A stretch of DNA of 64,000 nucleotides from Enoplolaimus lenunculus (GCA_030248215.1 JASANG010000261.1:52973-116972), one strand, 5' to 3'. Shown: positions 11,801-22,698, counted from the first letter of the stretch. Notes: a model not told the origin generated them from the sequence alone. Translations and numbers: made by a program.

Positions 11801-14117
11801 CGCGAAGCGTTTTATGTTTTGTACTTGGGGGTCGAAAGGTGGATGTCCGTCCGTCCGTCTGTCCGTCCGAAAAGAATCTCAGGAACGGCTGAACCGATTT
11901 TGGTAAATTTTTTGTTTGAAAGCCAAATAATCTGGGGTGTTAACCTCGCATTGGGGTTTTAAAATTTAAAGCCGTTTGTAAGATACAGGCTAATTTGCAT
12001 AATTAATTAAGCCTAAATTAGGACTTTCCACAATATTCCGCTAATTATTACAGTTAGAAGCAATCTAATTTTAGCATTAAAGGGTTTTTGGGCGCGAGAA
12101 ATTTGCCTAGACTGTTTACAAACCTCCAAAACCGATACTGGAGCAGTTAGCTAATAGATAATTTGCATATTAGCATAGTTTATAAGCCTAAATTAGGACT
12201 TTTTACAATATTTCACTAATTATTAAGGTTGAAAGCAATATGATTCCAGCACTAAAGGGTTTTTAGGTGCGAGGAATTTGAATAAATTGTTTCCAAACAT
12301 CCAAAACCGATAATTGAATAGTTAGCTAATAGCTAATGTGCATATTTGCTTACCTTAATTGCTTACGTGCGTTCGAGCTTCGCTCAATAAATGTAGTCCC
12401 ACTACGACTGGTACAAAACCTATCACCAACTGGCAATAGGTGAAACAAACATTTGAGAATATGGGTAATTACCGTTATCATAAGTTACCCAGTCGTACAA
12501 AGTGGAGAAGTGTGATGTTATTCGATTGTCTCCACTGCCGTTATTGCAATCTGGAGATTTGTCGACTACAGATGCAAACAGCAATTCAATAGTTTGTTCT
12601 TCTGAGCTTGCGGGTTTACGCACACACTTTGCGTCCAACAACAAACAACAATAGCCGAGATTATCTTCTAGTAACACCTGGAAATTAATTTGAGAAAAGA
12701 TTAAACTTAAAAAATGTATTGTAATTAAGGCAGATATAGAACACAACACTAATAAAAAAGAAGAAACAAACTTCAACATCGCAAATACCGGCATAGAAAA
12801 GCCTTCAGCTGAGTACTCACTGGCGGTCACAGGTTCATTTGATTCAGGTACTGCATATATTACGCCAGTTACGAAGTGCATGTACATTTCAGACATATAG
12901 GTCGAACAACAATTAAATCGTGATAGATTCTTTTGATATTCTGAAACTGAAGTGCTAAGTATAATATTACCTTCCATGGTCCTTTTTGCACACGATCGCC
13001 GGTATTAAAAAATTTAACATTTCCCAATCCATTACACACTACTGCCAAGCTTGACGTAGGAAACATGATACAACTGTTGTAGCGAGACAAAGACGGTGCT
13101 TCCGTAGTCTCTTCGCTTTCCAAGACAACGTCAGCGACATTCCACAGATCTGAAAATCTTCGTTCCTAAAACTGTTTTAGCGTATACAAGTATGCAGGAA
13201 GTTTCGACGTTGAGTGTTCCTATGTTAAACTACACAGCTGTGTTATTTAGGTTTGTTTCTTTCGGATACAGACTAATTAAAAATTTTCTTAGCGTCTCCT
13301 TACTAGCAATCTTTCCGGGCACTGTTACCTCGCAGGCACTTAGTCAATAACTTATGAAGCAGTAAACAAGAAATCATTAACCAATTGACAGAAAAACCAA
13401 ATGACAAAAAATGATGGACTGTTCAATCATTCTGACCTCTTTAAGCCATTGTACCCCAACGATTGCCCCATTAGCGCATATGAAATAGAGTAAGTTTTCA
13501 TCGGCCGTCCAATCATCAAAATATACATGATTATGCATAGCAAAGAGACGCACGTGATTATGCGACCACTGATCATCACCTGGTTTGCGCTGATCTATGC
13601 CTGAAGATAGTAAACCAAACTCATGCTTTAGATTACATATATTTGCATGCGAATATATTGCGCGAGCGGTTTATACCAGGATTCCAAGAGAAGCTACATT
13701 TCGCAGATACGTAACAGAACAGGAACAAGAAGTCATTTTTCGTCGGAAAAAGAATAGGAACCTGAATTGCAAATGTATTGCATAAACCAATAACTATTAA
13801 TTCACTATAAATAACGCAAAGTAAACCATGCTGTTCAACCCTGTTTTGTGTTTCCATTAGCTAACGAAAATTTTTATTTTTAAGCTGATCTTTAATAAAG
13901 AACGTTAAAATAAAGCTTTGACTGTAGCAAAAAAAAAATTGAAAAAAGCACAAAGCACTAAATATCAAAAAACTAAATATACCACGAGCATACCGGCTGC
14001 TACGTCCACATTTCTAATCGGCAAAGCGTCAAGCGACAACTTGTAACCTTCAAAATTCGGATCGAGTAATTCCCGATCAACAGCAAATGGAACATGAGTA
14101 ATGCTACGCTTCACCAT
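8808..14117 (-). CDS. NUDCD1: NudC domain-containing protein 1, nine exons
   Basis: NUDCD1 is a cytosolic/nuclear co-chaperone-type protein with a central CS (p23-like) domain and beta-propeller-like flanks. Exons in order: 14117-13994, 13600-13437, 13165-12971, 12677-12473, 11483-11310, 11014-10786, 10275-10110, 9848-9738, 9332-8808. All junctions are GT-AG with matching phase, summing to 1893 bases (630 aa; human 583). Diagnostic pieces: LLDPNFEGYKLSLDALP at residues 17-33 (human LLDPRFEGYKLSLEPLP); CS domain about 288-375 with YTWGKSRDDNTV and DDSVWTIMDN; C-terminus with HDVDGILW, FGFVQASKQ, NRKTGRRVANIAKQQV and a late LG..AT..LFV. The ATG at 14117 starts MVKRSITHVPF, just before the conserved segment. 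Reading frames between exons 3 and 4 are intronic: joining at 12971/12677 gives PWK-VLLEDNLG, matching the family. Intron 4 contains a 650-bp repeat. Confidence 0.93.
11762..12415. repeat. Dispersed repeat with CTCCGAGC palindrome and GTCCGTCC run (NUDCD1 intron 4)
   Basis: The block opens with GAGCGAAGCGAAACTCCGAG, which forms a hairpin with the following CTCGGAGTTTCGCGAAGC, and closes with TTCGAGCTTCGCTCAATAAA. Near the left end is a (GTCC)n run followed by AATCTCAGGAACGGCTGAAC. The inside holds two diverged 180-bp halves, each with TAAGCCTAAATTAGGAC and an AAGGGTTTTT.GG core (about 12000-12150 and 12180-12340). Likely a non-autonomous mobile element with an internal duplication; class not assigned. 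Confidence 0.6.
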
Positions 14118-14409
14118 ATTGTGGCAATTTTAAAAGTACAATGTGTAAACGCAAATATAATTTAAGTCTATATTTATACGTAAACTGAAAATAAAAGTCG
14201 CACACCGTAACTCACCACCTCCACTAAAAACAAAATTGCTTCTGCGCAGCGTGGTTTTAAAATGTTTATTTGAGAATTCTTAGCAGTGGGAGATTACGGT
14301 CATTCTCTTAAAATTCTAATTAAGCCACTGCAACTCCAAAGGTTACATTAAACGCACAGTAGCTAAGTAGTTATGCCTACTTTCAGTCTAAGCAGTCTTC
14401 CAGTGTTTT

Positions 14410-14640
14410 GGCCACTGTAAAGTTCATGGGCGAAACGTTTGTCTACGAAACTGCAACAGGACATTCTTAAGTTTTAGGCTGATTTTTTTGGTTAGTCTTA
14501 GGCTTAGCTTTAGCCTTAGCTTAAGTATACGCTCATTCTTACGCTTTAGACTTTAGGGAAGCTTTACACTTAGGAACATGTTTATTCTCCTGTTGTTACA
14601 TTGTTCTATAGCATAGGAATCTGCCCTATAGGAAAGACCA
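14410..14640. mobile_element. Decayed TTAGGC-type MITE
   Basis: GGCCACTGTAAAG at the left and TTGTTACATTGTTC at the right are degraded versions of the family ends. Between them are repeated TTAGGC/TTAGCC words and an ATACGCTCATTCTTACGC block shared with the better copies. Confidence 0.5.
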
Positions 14641-14688
14641 GGGGATTGGGATACTATAGAACATCGATATTATAGCTCTATTTGGCAA

Positions 14689-14913
14689 TTATACAGTCTG
14701 TTCGAAGGAACTCTTATTGTCAGACGCTGTGTCCAAACAGTGTCCACATTGTCTCCCGCTTTCAAAGGGACCACTGCCAAACACACTGGCTAAAATATCG
14801 TCTCTGTTAAGTCCTATATCTGAAGAACCATATCCTTTTGTAGCGCCAGTGCAGCCAAGTGGGGCTGACATTTTTTCACAGTAGCGTAGACAGTATAAAC
14901 GTGGATAACCCAT
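14689..14913 (-). CDS. Unrecognised coding-like frame, possibly a last exon
   Basis: I do not recognise this. The frame ends GRQCGHCLDTASDNKSSFEQTV before a stop at 14689 and contains RDDILASVFGSGPFESG, with composition unlike the surrounding AT-rich repeats. A possible acceptor (AAATGTCAG) would begin an exon at about 14870, before APLGCTGATKGYGSSD. Upstream on the same strand, about 15010-15135, another open stretch (NQTQVVVRTFPVSPSSDD) follows a CAAATAG acceptor, but the phases of the two pieces do not obviously join. It may be the 3' end of a minus-strand gene, or chance. Confidence 0.25.
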   Translation of the reverse strand: MGYPRLYCLRYCEKMSAPLGCTGATKGYGSSDIGLNRDDILASVFGSGPFESGRQCGHCLDTASDNKSSFEQTV

Positions 14914-15387
14914 ATGCAGTCATATATTTTAAATTAATTTTGATATACTGTCTAATTAATACATATGGGTAACTTTATGCACTGAAATATTTAACGACGA
15001 AACTCAGCTTCAATGGTACCCGTTGAATATCAAATGCGCTAAACACTAACTATCTGCTTCACGGTATCGTCACTGCTTGGTGATACAGGAAATGTTCTCA
15101 CTACTACTTGAGTCTGGTTGTGGTCGCTTCGCTATTTGCACAGTAAAGTTAGAAAACCTTGCTTGCTTTTGTGGAATGCGGCGCCTATTCAATGTGGGAC
15201 ACAAAGGTCAAATAAAACGATCAAAAATAGCGTTTAGCTCCACCACACCACAGGACCCAAAAAAAAAACGCATGTTCCGTCTTACGCGCGGTGTTAGGGC
15301 TTAAAGAATTCTTCTTGGAAGTAAATCCGCGAGATAAAAGTTAACCATTGCTTTTCAGACCAAAAACAAAGCAACCAAAAAAAACAC

Positions 15388-15462
15388 CACCCCCCCCCCC
15401 ACCACACACCCCCCCCCCCCCCGCCCCCCCCCCCGCCCCCCCCCCCCCCCCCCCCCCCCCCA
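15388..15462. repeat. Poly-C tract with scattered A and G
   Basis: About 75 bases almost entirely C, broken by ACCACACA and single G bases. Such tracts are error-prone in assembly, so the length should not be trusted. The glycine-rich minus-strand frame across it is a shadow. Confidence 0.85.
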
Positions 15463-15662
15463 CTTGAAAAGTGTTCCGTTTGAATGCTTACTTTGCCTCA
15501 CGCATCTCCACAGTGAGTGCCACATTTCCAGCTTCATATGGCGATCTTCAATTGTTTCCTGAATTTCGAACTTTGGACTTTCTCAATTTGGTCGACTTTT
15601 CGGTTTGAAAGCCTGGTACCACTTAAACATCATGCACGGCCCTGACACTCGCATGCCACAAC

Positions 15663-16067
15663 CAGGATGCAACTGGAATTATAAAATACCGGAACCGGAA
15701 AGTTAAACAATGCCAGAACCGGAACCGCAGCCGGAACCGGATCACAAAAAATACTTGTTGCCGAAAAATTTATTTTACGCAATGTTGCCAAAATCCAGAA
15801 ACAATTGCATCAGTAGCTGGAAACGTATGATAAATTGTGTAGTATATTTAGCACAATTTGAAAATTTTGGCGACACACGCTTGGACCATTTTTGGAAAAA
15901 TATGTTAGAATAATGTGCCAATTGTTTTTAAATGTTCCAACGAAAACAATTTTCAATACCGAAAATTTCGGAAAATTCCGGTGAAAAAATACCGGATTTG
16001 TTACCGGAACCGGATAGTGAAAAATACCGGATTTCCGTACCGAAACCGGAATTCCGGTTGCACCCTA
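15663..16067. mobile_element. hAT-like MITE with CCGGAA word arrays
   Basis: It begins CAGGATGCAACTGGAA and ends TTCCGGTTGCACCCTA, with flanks GCCACAAC / ACCACAAC matching at 7 of 8 positions. Both ends are filled with CCGGAACCGGAA words (15690-15750 and 15975-16055). The middle is AT-rich. Relatives: 18444, 26665, 28421, 47151, and truncated pieces at 16300-16360, 34513-34592 and 58540-58588. Confidence 0.78.
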
Positions 16068-16787
16068 ACCACAACCACTGCATAATATTTATATATGCAT
16101 TGGAGCTATCGTTCTTTAACAGAAACCGTTTGGTTCTGACGCGTTATGTATATATTATACCGAATAAAAATATTGTTAGATTTCATACAAAAGTTTTGTT
16201 TTATGTAACTTTTGGCAAAATTTTAAGGAAAAAAGCTACCGCAATTTCGTAAAAAAATATGCGTAGAACCAAAAGGTTAAACAACACCGAATAATAGAGA
16301 TACTTGCTTAGCTGTATTCTAGATTCCAGCTCCGGTTTTTCACGTCCGGTTGCAATCTACTGTTTATTTATACGTGCCCGTGTTTGAGTCTCCCTGAAGG
16401 CCGTCTCTTTTGCAAGCACTTTGTTGTCGGGGTATCTCAGGATTTATTGATATTTTTCAGCCTTTAATATCCAGTCAGATGGCATTAGTTTAGAATTTTT
16501 AAAGTGGTTATCTGAAACTTAAAATACTTTCAACTTATGTTTGTAGAAAAATTGAAGGTTTGATTCTAGCTCCAGAGAAAATGCCCACCGTTTTTAATGC
16601 AGTAGTCCCCCCCCCCCCGGAAATTTGCAAATCTTATTTTTGACCAACATGGGTTAAATGTAGAACTTCATTTGCATGTACAGTTCACCCTTTTATACAC
16701 AGAACATCGTAGTGTTAATAAGCGCTCACAAACCATATTTAATGTAAAAAATCGTATACAGAATACGTAAACTAGGAACATGTACTG

Positions 16788-17150
16788 GGGGTGTAAAACG
16801 GATAGTAAAAAATAACGGAAACGGAAACAAAAACGGAAACGGAAAACGGTTATATTTTTCTATACCAACACAGCTGAGACGTGTAAATGTTCACCGGGTT
16901 TTCTAAAATTTTGAAAAAAATGGCGGGTGCATCGAAATTTTTAAGATTACGGATGAGTACCGTAATTTTTGTTTCAGTTCGTACAATTGCAGCGCATCTG
17001 TAAATACAAAATTGCGAGAAATTTACGTAATTTATAACTAACTTTGAACGTAAAGTTAAACGAATTTCCGGTATTTCTATAACGGAAACGGAAACGAAAG
17101 CGGATGGCGATTTGTACCGGAAACGGAAACGGATATCCTGTCACACGCTG
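16788..17150. mobile_element. GGAAAC-word MITE
   Basis: The left end reads GGGTGTAAAACGGATAG and then repeats ACGGAAACGGAAAC. The right end repeats CGGAAACGGAAACGGATATC before GTCACACGCTG. Flanks both contain GTACTG, though the duplication is not exact. Same family as 7376 and 27664. Confidence 0.65.
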
Positions 17151-17174
17151 AGTACTGCACTTGCCTGTATTGTG

Positions 17175-17300
17175 CGATCGGTTAGCTAACTGGTTTAGTG
17201 TTTGTTAGATACATTTCGGGTTCGAATCCCTGCTAAGGTAATGGGTTTCAAAGCCAGTTGTAAGTCACAGATAAATACGATGTAACAATTTTTTGAAAAA
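17175..17300 (+). repeat. tRNA-like, SINE-type fragment
   Basis: TAGCTAACTGG at 17184 fits the RNA polymerase III A box and GGTTCGAATCC at 17218 fits the B box, at tRNA-like spacing. The presumptive acceptor-stem ends do not pair, so it is not an intact tRNA gene; a tRNA-derived retroposon head is more likely. Confidence 0.4.
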
Positions 17301-17515
17301 TTATGCTCCCCGTATTTTACAGTAGTAGTCCGTAATGCTTGTGTTACGACACTTTGTTCGGCAGAGGTATTTTCTGGCAGTTTCAGTCTCGAATCCAAAA
17401 TTTATAATATATATAATACGGACGTTTCTGATACTTGCCAAAATTGAACAGCTACAGGTGCTATAAGTTTTACCCTTGTACTCTTAATTTTGCGTTTTAT
17501 GAAGGCTTGCTTCTC

Positions 17516-17757
17516 ATGCGGGGTTCTCGTTATAACCGGGGAAGGCGGGACACGGTTTGTCCCATGTTGATTCGACGTCAACGTTAGAATTTGGGCACTT
17601 ATATCGGGTCAACAGACAAAACTCGAATATCATATGACATTAGCATACGAATTTTTGAATACGATATGGGGTCAACAAGCAGACAAAATGTGACCCAATA
17701 GTCTAATAGGGACAAAACGTGTCCCAAGCTGCCCCGGTTATAACGTGAACCCCGCAT
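17516..17757. mobile_element. TIR element with ATGCGGGGTTC ends
   Basis: ATGCGGGGTTCTCGTTATAA at the left and TTATAACGTGAACCCCGCAT at the right form a 26-bp inverted repeat that continues as CCGGGG/CCCCGG. The inside carries GTCAACAGACAAAACTCGAA and a GGACAAAACGTGTCCC near-palindrome. A partial relative lies at about 23344-23470. Non-coding. Confidence 0.7.
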
Positions 17758-18443
17758 CAGTAGCAAACCAAATTCATCTTAGTGTTTTTATTTCGTTCAA
17801 GCTTAAAATAATACAACGTTCAAATATACACCATCCTCTGTTGTCAAGTGTTCATATGCGCGCACCGTCTTCCTGACCCTTTTAGCGGCTGCTTGTTTTA
17901 CCATTAAAAGATAAAGCGTCGGTTGCTGTGATGATCATTTTACAGCTGAATGTTTTAACACTAAATAAATTAACTAAAATTCCAAAATGTCAAGCCCGCA
18001 CTTTAGCATTTGAAAGCTATCTGGCTTTCTTTTGAACCTTATTTATATTGAAACGATTGCGCAATATATAAAATCATTATATTTCCAAAAGTTTAAATTA
18101 TAAATCTGTATTCGCGGAAATTAATTTCAAAATAACGACACAAAAGGGTCGATAAAATAGTAAAAAAGGCGTTTTCGGCCTACAGTATCATGAAAGTTTA
18201 ACGAGAACTAATCGAAAAATTTATACTGTCGCAAAATCAAAAACACAATTTTCAGCTGGTTTATAATCGAAACAATTTTTTTTGGATCGTGACGGCATTT
18301 GTAGTTGTTTTACCGGTTTTGAAGCGCAAGACGGGTAAAAATGTCAACAATCCAAGGGTTAAACCATATGTGCCACATTAAAAAATATTGACAGACCCGA
18401 TAGGACACTGGTTTAAAAACCAATTTTACTTTAAACCAGTTAT

Positions 18444-19147
18444 CAGTGTGCAACCCAAATTTGCGGCTCGGTTGAGTAATTTTTTCACATTCCGGTTCCG
18501 GTTTCGGTACAGATTTCTATTGGGATGAAAAAGTTTCGGTAATAATTTTTGATAGTTTTTTTAAATTTGTATACTACAAATTTTTAAGACAGGTTTAAGC
18601 GTTTTACTCAAAATGACAATTAAAATTAAATAAATTTCATTAGCATATATGGTCGTAGCCCAAGTCGTAATATAGCCCAATTCTGAATTGGGCTGGTCCG
18701 GGGTGTAATTGCAACTTGGGCTAGCCTACGGTGTAATTTTTTCGAAGCGACAGGTGTACTTCTAGTTATATTGGTTACTATCTTAATGCCATACTTAAAT
18801 ACGATTGGTTGATGCGAATACTTTTTTCTGATTGGCAAATCGCCACCTATTGACTACCTAACTGTTTTGCTTTACTGAGCAAACAGGAATCAAGCAGGAT
18901 TACGATTATCAAGTAACCAATTGGAAAACGCGCACATTTATCTGTCATGATTCCGCCTTGGGCTGGCCCAATTCGGAATTCGGCTGAATTACGACTTGAG
19001 CTACGACATATGTAAACCTTGACAATTGCGCAAAATTAGCGATCGAACGTGCATTTCGCTTTCGTTGATAACGAAAATCTAAGATACAGCAGAATAAATA
19101 CCTATCTTCAACTAAAGGTTTATTTCACCAATTCCGGTTGCACCCTG
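18444..19147. mobile_element. hAT-like CCGGAA MITE carrying a nested element
   Basis: It starts CAGTGTGCAACCC, has TTCCGGTTCCGGTTTCGG at 18490-18515, and ends TTCCGGTTGCACCCTG at 19147. Flanks CCAGTTAT / CTGGTTAT match at 6 of 8. A different TIR element (18652-19007) has inserted into it, which accounts for its length of about 700 bp. Confidence 0.6.
18652..19007. mobile_element. Nested TIR element with GTCGTAGCCCAAGTCGTAAT ends
   Basis: Left GTCGTAGCCCAAGTCGTAAT pairs with right ATTACGACTTGAGCTACGAC, followed inward by CCCAATTC.GAATTGGGC hairpins on both sides. ATATG flanks both ends. Non-coding. Confidence 0.7.
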
Positions 19148-19166
19148 CTGGTTATAAATTGCTATA

Positions 19167-19375
19167 CTGTATTGACCCGAATAAGAGCGGGGTAATATGA
19201 GTGAGGGTCCCCATATTGAGTCCGAATCAATTGGAGTCCGTATCCCTAATAAAAGTCCGTAAGCGGATAGAGTCACTAAACCTTAATTAGAGTCCATAAA
19301 TGTGAATTAACCCTAATTGTAGCGCATAAATGACTCCAGGACCAAATAATTTGAGTTCGAAACTTTTATATAGCA
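19167..19375. mobile_element. Truncated Tc1/mariner-like MITE running into the GPCR 1 frame
   Basis: Left end CTGTATTGACCCGAATAAG after TA, then the family blocks GAGTCCGTATCCCTAATAAA and TAGAGTCCATAAATG. The last part, ATGACTCCAGGACCAAATAA and onward to about 19375, matches the reverse complement of 27395-27440 (GGCTCCAGAACCAAATAA), which is inside another copy of the element. The right end is missing. Confidence 0.7.
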
Positions 19376-19503
19376 CTAGTGTATACAGTCAATTTAGTTT
19401 TTTTATACTACTGTTGATTTTTTCAAATTTGCAGGTTATATATACACAATTAAACATCGAGAAAACAGGTAGTAAAATCATATCATTTCAAACGGTTCAC
19501 ACC

Positions 19504-21375
19504 ATGGCACAGTCAAACGCAGACAGTATTTTGCCGACAAATTTAAACCATTTCAATTTAACTTATGTAGCAGTGACCGATAAAGTAATTGCCGATCTAC
19601 AAGCGACCATTATCTATTGGTATACCATCGCAGCTGTTATTTGTGGCGTTCTAATCAATTTAATATCTCTATCATCGCTGTTAACAGGTCAAACTAGACG
19701 ATTTTTATTTTTTCCATACTTATTCGCTATTTGTACGAGTAATTTGTTATTTTTATTCGCACTAGCTTCAAATATACTTCAATCTAGTAACAAGTTACTG
19801 TCAAACAAAACACTATGCCAAACCGTACTGTATGTAATGGCTGTTTGTCAGCATTTGCCTACGTTGTTTTTTGCTGCAATCGCAATTGACCGCTGGAACG
19901 CGCTATTTTCGAAGCGAAATGAATTTTGTCGGTCAACAGTATCTTCTGATCGCACAATCACTGCACGACAATGGCGTGTAACTGCAATATTAACCAGCGC
20001 ATGCTGTATGCTGTACGCTTGGGTGCTGTGGCGGGCGTTTGTTATCGACGAATTGTGTTTATTAATACTGGTTTCGGGCAAATACGAGTCACATTTCAAC
20101 GCGTTACTGTTAATTTCAGTGATTTTAGTGTATTTTGTACCGTTTACGCTGTGTTTTGTGTTTAATTTTATCGTTTTTGTACAGTTAAAACGAAACGCGA
20201 ATCGTAAGCTGATTAATTTGCATAATATCAGTAGTAACAGTGCAACAGTGAAAACAAGTCGACACAAAACCGTTGCCAGTGACGTCATTGCGGTCGTTTC
20301 GTCAACGTTGCAACTATTACTACGTCATCAAAACAGTCAAGTGACGTCACTCGTGTCGGCACGATCGAACGGTTCTTCTGGCAAATGTTCCCGTGAAATT
20401 GTAACCGTAAGCCGTACTCCAACTCCTGGAATCAATCGTACTTTAGCGATTGGCAGTTTAGTAGAAGCTAACAATAAAAGTATACAACAATTTGCAAGAG
20501 GGGTCAGAAAGTTTGCATCAGTGACTGAGCCATGTACCCCCTTGAATAGATCAAGAACACAGCTGGCACCAGTGTGTGTTAACGAACCGAATGATAGTCA
20601 AAGTATTTCAAGCTTTACCTCGGGTTTAATTTGGGGCTCTAAAATCAGTTCAAATACGATACCACTTACCGCTACACAATCTGAATGCGAGACGCCAGAT
20701 TTGCAAGCTGATGCTATTCCTGTAGTTGCAAGTGTAAAGCGTACAACGTCTGCGAACCCAATTCATTGTAAAAATTCGCCAAAACTGATTACAATGAGAC
20801 ATTGTGATTCGATCGAAATGACGTCGACACAACCAGCTCAACTCGTGTCTGCTCAACGTCCTCGTAAGCTGAACATGCGTTCACGTTCACCAGTTTCAAT
20901 GTTTGCGAGTAAATATTGCCGAGTTCAATTGAACCATAACAATAACTCTTCTCGTGAGTCAAATCGAGCGAAACAAAGCATTAATAGTTGTCATATGCAG
21001 TTGGCAACAAACTCACTTCAACGTGGAAGTGTCGGCGGTGGTGGCGTATCGTATGTTCAGAAACAAAAAATTACACAAAAAAATCGACAAATACTTGTAT
21101 TATTTGTGGTGTTAACCTTAACTGATATGTTGATGAATTTTCCAAACCATTTAGTCAATTTAGTCTACCGGTACTATCCGTCAGCATTCGAAAATGGTGC
21201 ACGCGTGTTTGCAGTCTTTGAAACGGTTGGCTATATACTGTGGCATATACAATTTAGCGTCAGCGCATTTTGTGTCTATTTACCGCTGTTTCGGAATACA
21301 AATTCAACCAGACATCGTCAAGTTTCAGTCGCGTTGGCATCTGCGAGTCGGTTGAATTCAAAATTCGACTATTAA
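19504..21375 (+). CDS. Orphan class A GPCR 1, long third intracellular loop
   Basis: A seven-helix receptor of 623 aa with an intronless CDS. Helices by residue: TM1 35-60 (Asn52 as N1.50), TM2 68-92 (Asn80 at the usual Asp2.50), TM3 from Cys105 to DRW 129-131 in place of DRY, TM4 with AWVLW, TM5 with VYFVPFTLCF, TM6 LVLFVVLTLTDMLMNFPN, TM7 ETVGYILWHIQFSVSAFCVY with no NPxxY. A sequon NLT is at residue 18. The loop between TM5 and TM6 is about 280 residues, Ser/Thr-rich. The frame opens at 19330, but those codons are transposon-derived and are followed by an acceptor-like TTTCAAATTTGCAG ending at 19434. The Met at 19504 puts the first TM1 Trp at residue 39, exactly as in GPCR 2, so I chose it. 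Ligand unknown. The absent CWxP and NPxxY argue against a standard amine or peptide receptor. Confidence 0.85.
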   Translation: MAQSNADSILPTNLNHFNLTYVAVTDKVIADLQATIIYWYTIAAVICGVLINLISLSSLLTGQTRRFLFFPYLFAICTSNLLFLFALASNILQSSNKLLSNKTLCQTVLYVMAVCQHLPTLFFAAIAIDRWNALFSKRNEFCRSTVSSDRTITARQWRVTAILTSACCMLYAWVLWRAFVIDELCLLILVSGKYESHFNALLLISVILVYFVPFTLCFVFNFIVFVQLKRNANRKLINLHNISSNSATVKTSRHKTVASDVIAVVSSTLQLLLRHQNSQVTSLVSARSNGSSGKCSREIVTVSRTPTPGINRTLAIGSLVEANNKSIQQFARGVRKFASVTEPCTPLNRSRTQLAPVCVNEPNDSQSISSFTSGLIWGSKISSNTIPLTATQSECETPDLQADAIPVVASVKRTTSANPIHCKNSPKLITMRHCDSIEMTSTQPAQLVSAQRPRKLNMRSRSPVSMFASKYCRVQLNHNNNSSRESNRAKQSINSCHMQLATNSLQRGSVGGGGVSYVQKQKITQKNRQILVLFVVLTLTDMLMNFPNHLVNLVYRYYPSAFENGARVFAVFETVGYILWHIQFSVSAFCVYLPLFRNTNSTRHRQVSVALASASRLNSKFDY

Positions 21376-21583
21376 TCATTTTCAACTGTTTCCCGTATAT
21401 ACTATGATGAGTTAACTCGACACAAGTTGTGTATTAATGGTCACAAGATACACAATGCTTATCTGGGAACGCATTGTTGGGATATGGTTGCAAAAAGAAC
21501 TTTTGAGTGAAACCGTTTGTCAAATCGACGACAATTCGTCGCCGGACAGCGTCCTGGAACCCAAGCCAAAGCTTAGTAATGCC

Positions 21584-21758
21584 CAGTGGCGGATCCAGGA
21601 TCTCAAAATTGGGAGAGCCAAAATTTCACAGGCAATAAACTTACTTTTGACTAACACACAAACCACGTACTATTGTCACAAAATTGCCATATAATTTTTG
21701 TCGAGATGCTGTTGGGGGGGGCACGGCCGGGGTGGCCCTCCCCATGGATCCGGCATTG
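21584..21758. mobile_element. hAT-like MITE with CAGTGGCGGATCC ends
   Basis: The 175-bp element begins CAGTGGCGGATCCAGGATC and ends CATGGATCCGGCATTG. It has an exact 8-bp duplication GTAATGCC (21576-21583 and 21759-21766). This terminal sequence is of the common hAT type. The middle has a G-run (GGGGGGGGC) near 21715. Confidence 0.85.
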
Positions 21759-22515
21759 GTAATGCCTACAACAAGTTGTAGAGTCGACAAGATTTGGATG
21801 GAATTTACAAGTAGTCAGGATGAATGGTAGCATCGCAGAGTATGGAACGCTTAACACTTTCTTATATGAATATTTTCTCTATCTTTCATGGTCGCCACGC
21901 CAATTTGTTCTAAAGGCAGAGGCGGGCAATTCAGTAATTTAGACCTGTTGCAAATTTGGCATTCTGTAAGCGGCACATTTGAATTTCCCATCATAATTTT
22001 TGAATTCAAACCCCCCACGGTTAGCGGTTTTCTTCTCATACACCAAAACAGTCCAAAAGTACTTTTATCAGCGATTCTAGATGTCTGAATAATGAACAGA
22101 TTAGTGTGGGATTGGGGCGGCGACAAAGCCATCCTGCTTAATAGAAAGCCGCAGCCTACCCCTGAGAGAGAAAAAGCACAAAATTGATTCAAAAAGTTTG
22201 GTTGTTACAGATAAAGTTTCCTCATACATTTGTGTCGTGAAATAAACAGTGAAGTAGGTGCGCTAAACCAGTCATCAAACGCAATAAAATGATGCAATTA
22301 AACTCATCGCATCGCTTTTTTACACAGTAATATACATGAAAAATATAGATTTTTGCGCTGCTGAAAATACATTTTTGGTTCAACTGTAGTCCATATAAAT
22401 CACAAAATGTAAGACTCTAAAAGTAACAACGGGCATTTTGTGAACAAACACCATACCATATACTCGTACCCGCGAAACCAAAGTTGATTTTACCTTCAAA
22501 TCAAATATGACCATC

Positions 22516-22698
22516 CAGTGGCGGATCCAGGATCTCAAAATGGGGGGGGGCCAAAATTTCACAGGTAATAAACTTATTTTTGACCCATACTGTAGTGACC
22601 GAAATAAAAGGGGGTCCCCATTTTGAGTCCCAATATAATTTTTGTCGAGATGCTGGTGGGGGGGCCACGGCCGGGGTGCCCCCGTGGATCCGCCATTG
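22516..22698. mobile_element. Second CAGTGGCGGATCC hAT-like MITE
   Basis: Ends CAGTGGCGGATCCAGGATC and GTGGATCCGCCATTG, flanks TGACCATC / TCACCATC (7 of 8). Compared with 21584-21758 its middle is partly replaced at 22588-22632 by the CTGTAGTGACC end of the Tc1/mariner-like MITE. Confidence 0.8.

Noticed and set aside
12678-12970. Open frame between NUDCD1 exons 3 and 4 that looked like an exon extension
   Set aside because: None of the available acceptors keeps the frame open, whereas joining 12971 directly to 12677 is in phase and matches the family (PWK-VLLEDNLG).
17175-17240. Functional tRNA gene
   Set aside because: A and B boxes are good but acceptor and T stems do not close; the same holds at 42465 and 58350.
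19330-19503. Upstream N-terminal extension of GPCR 1
   Set aside because: Transposon-derived sequence followed by an acceptor-like site; the Met at 19504 aligns with the paralogue.
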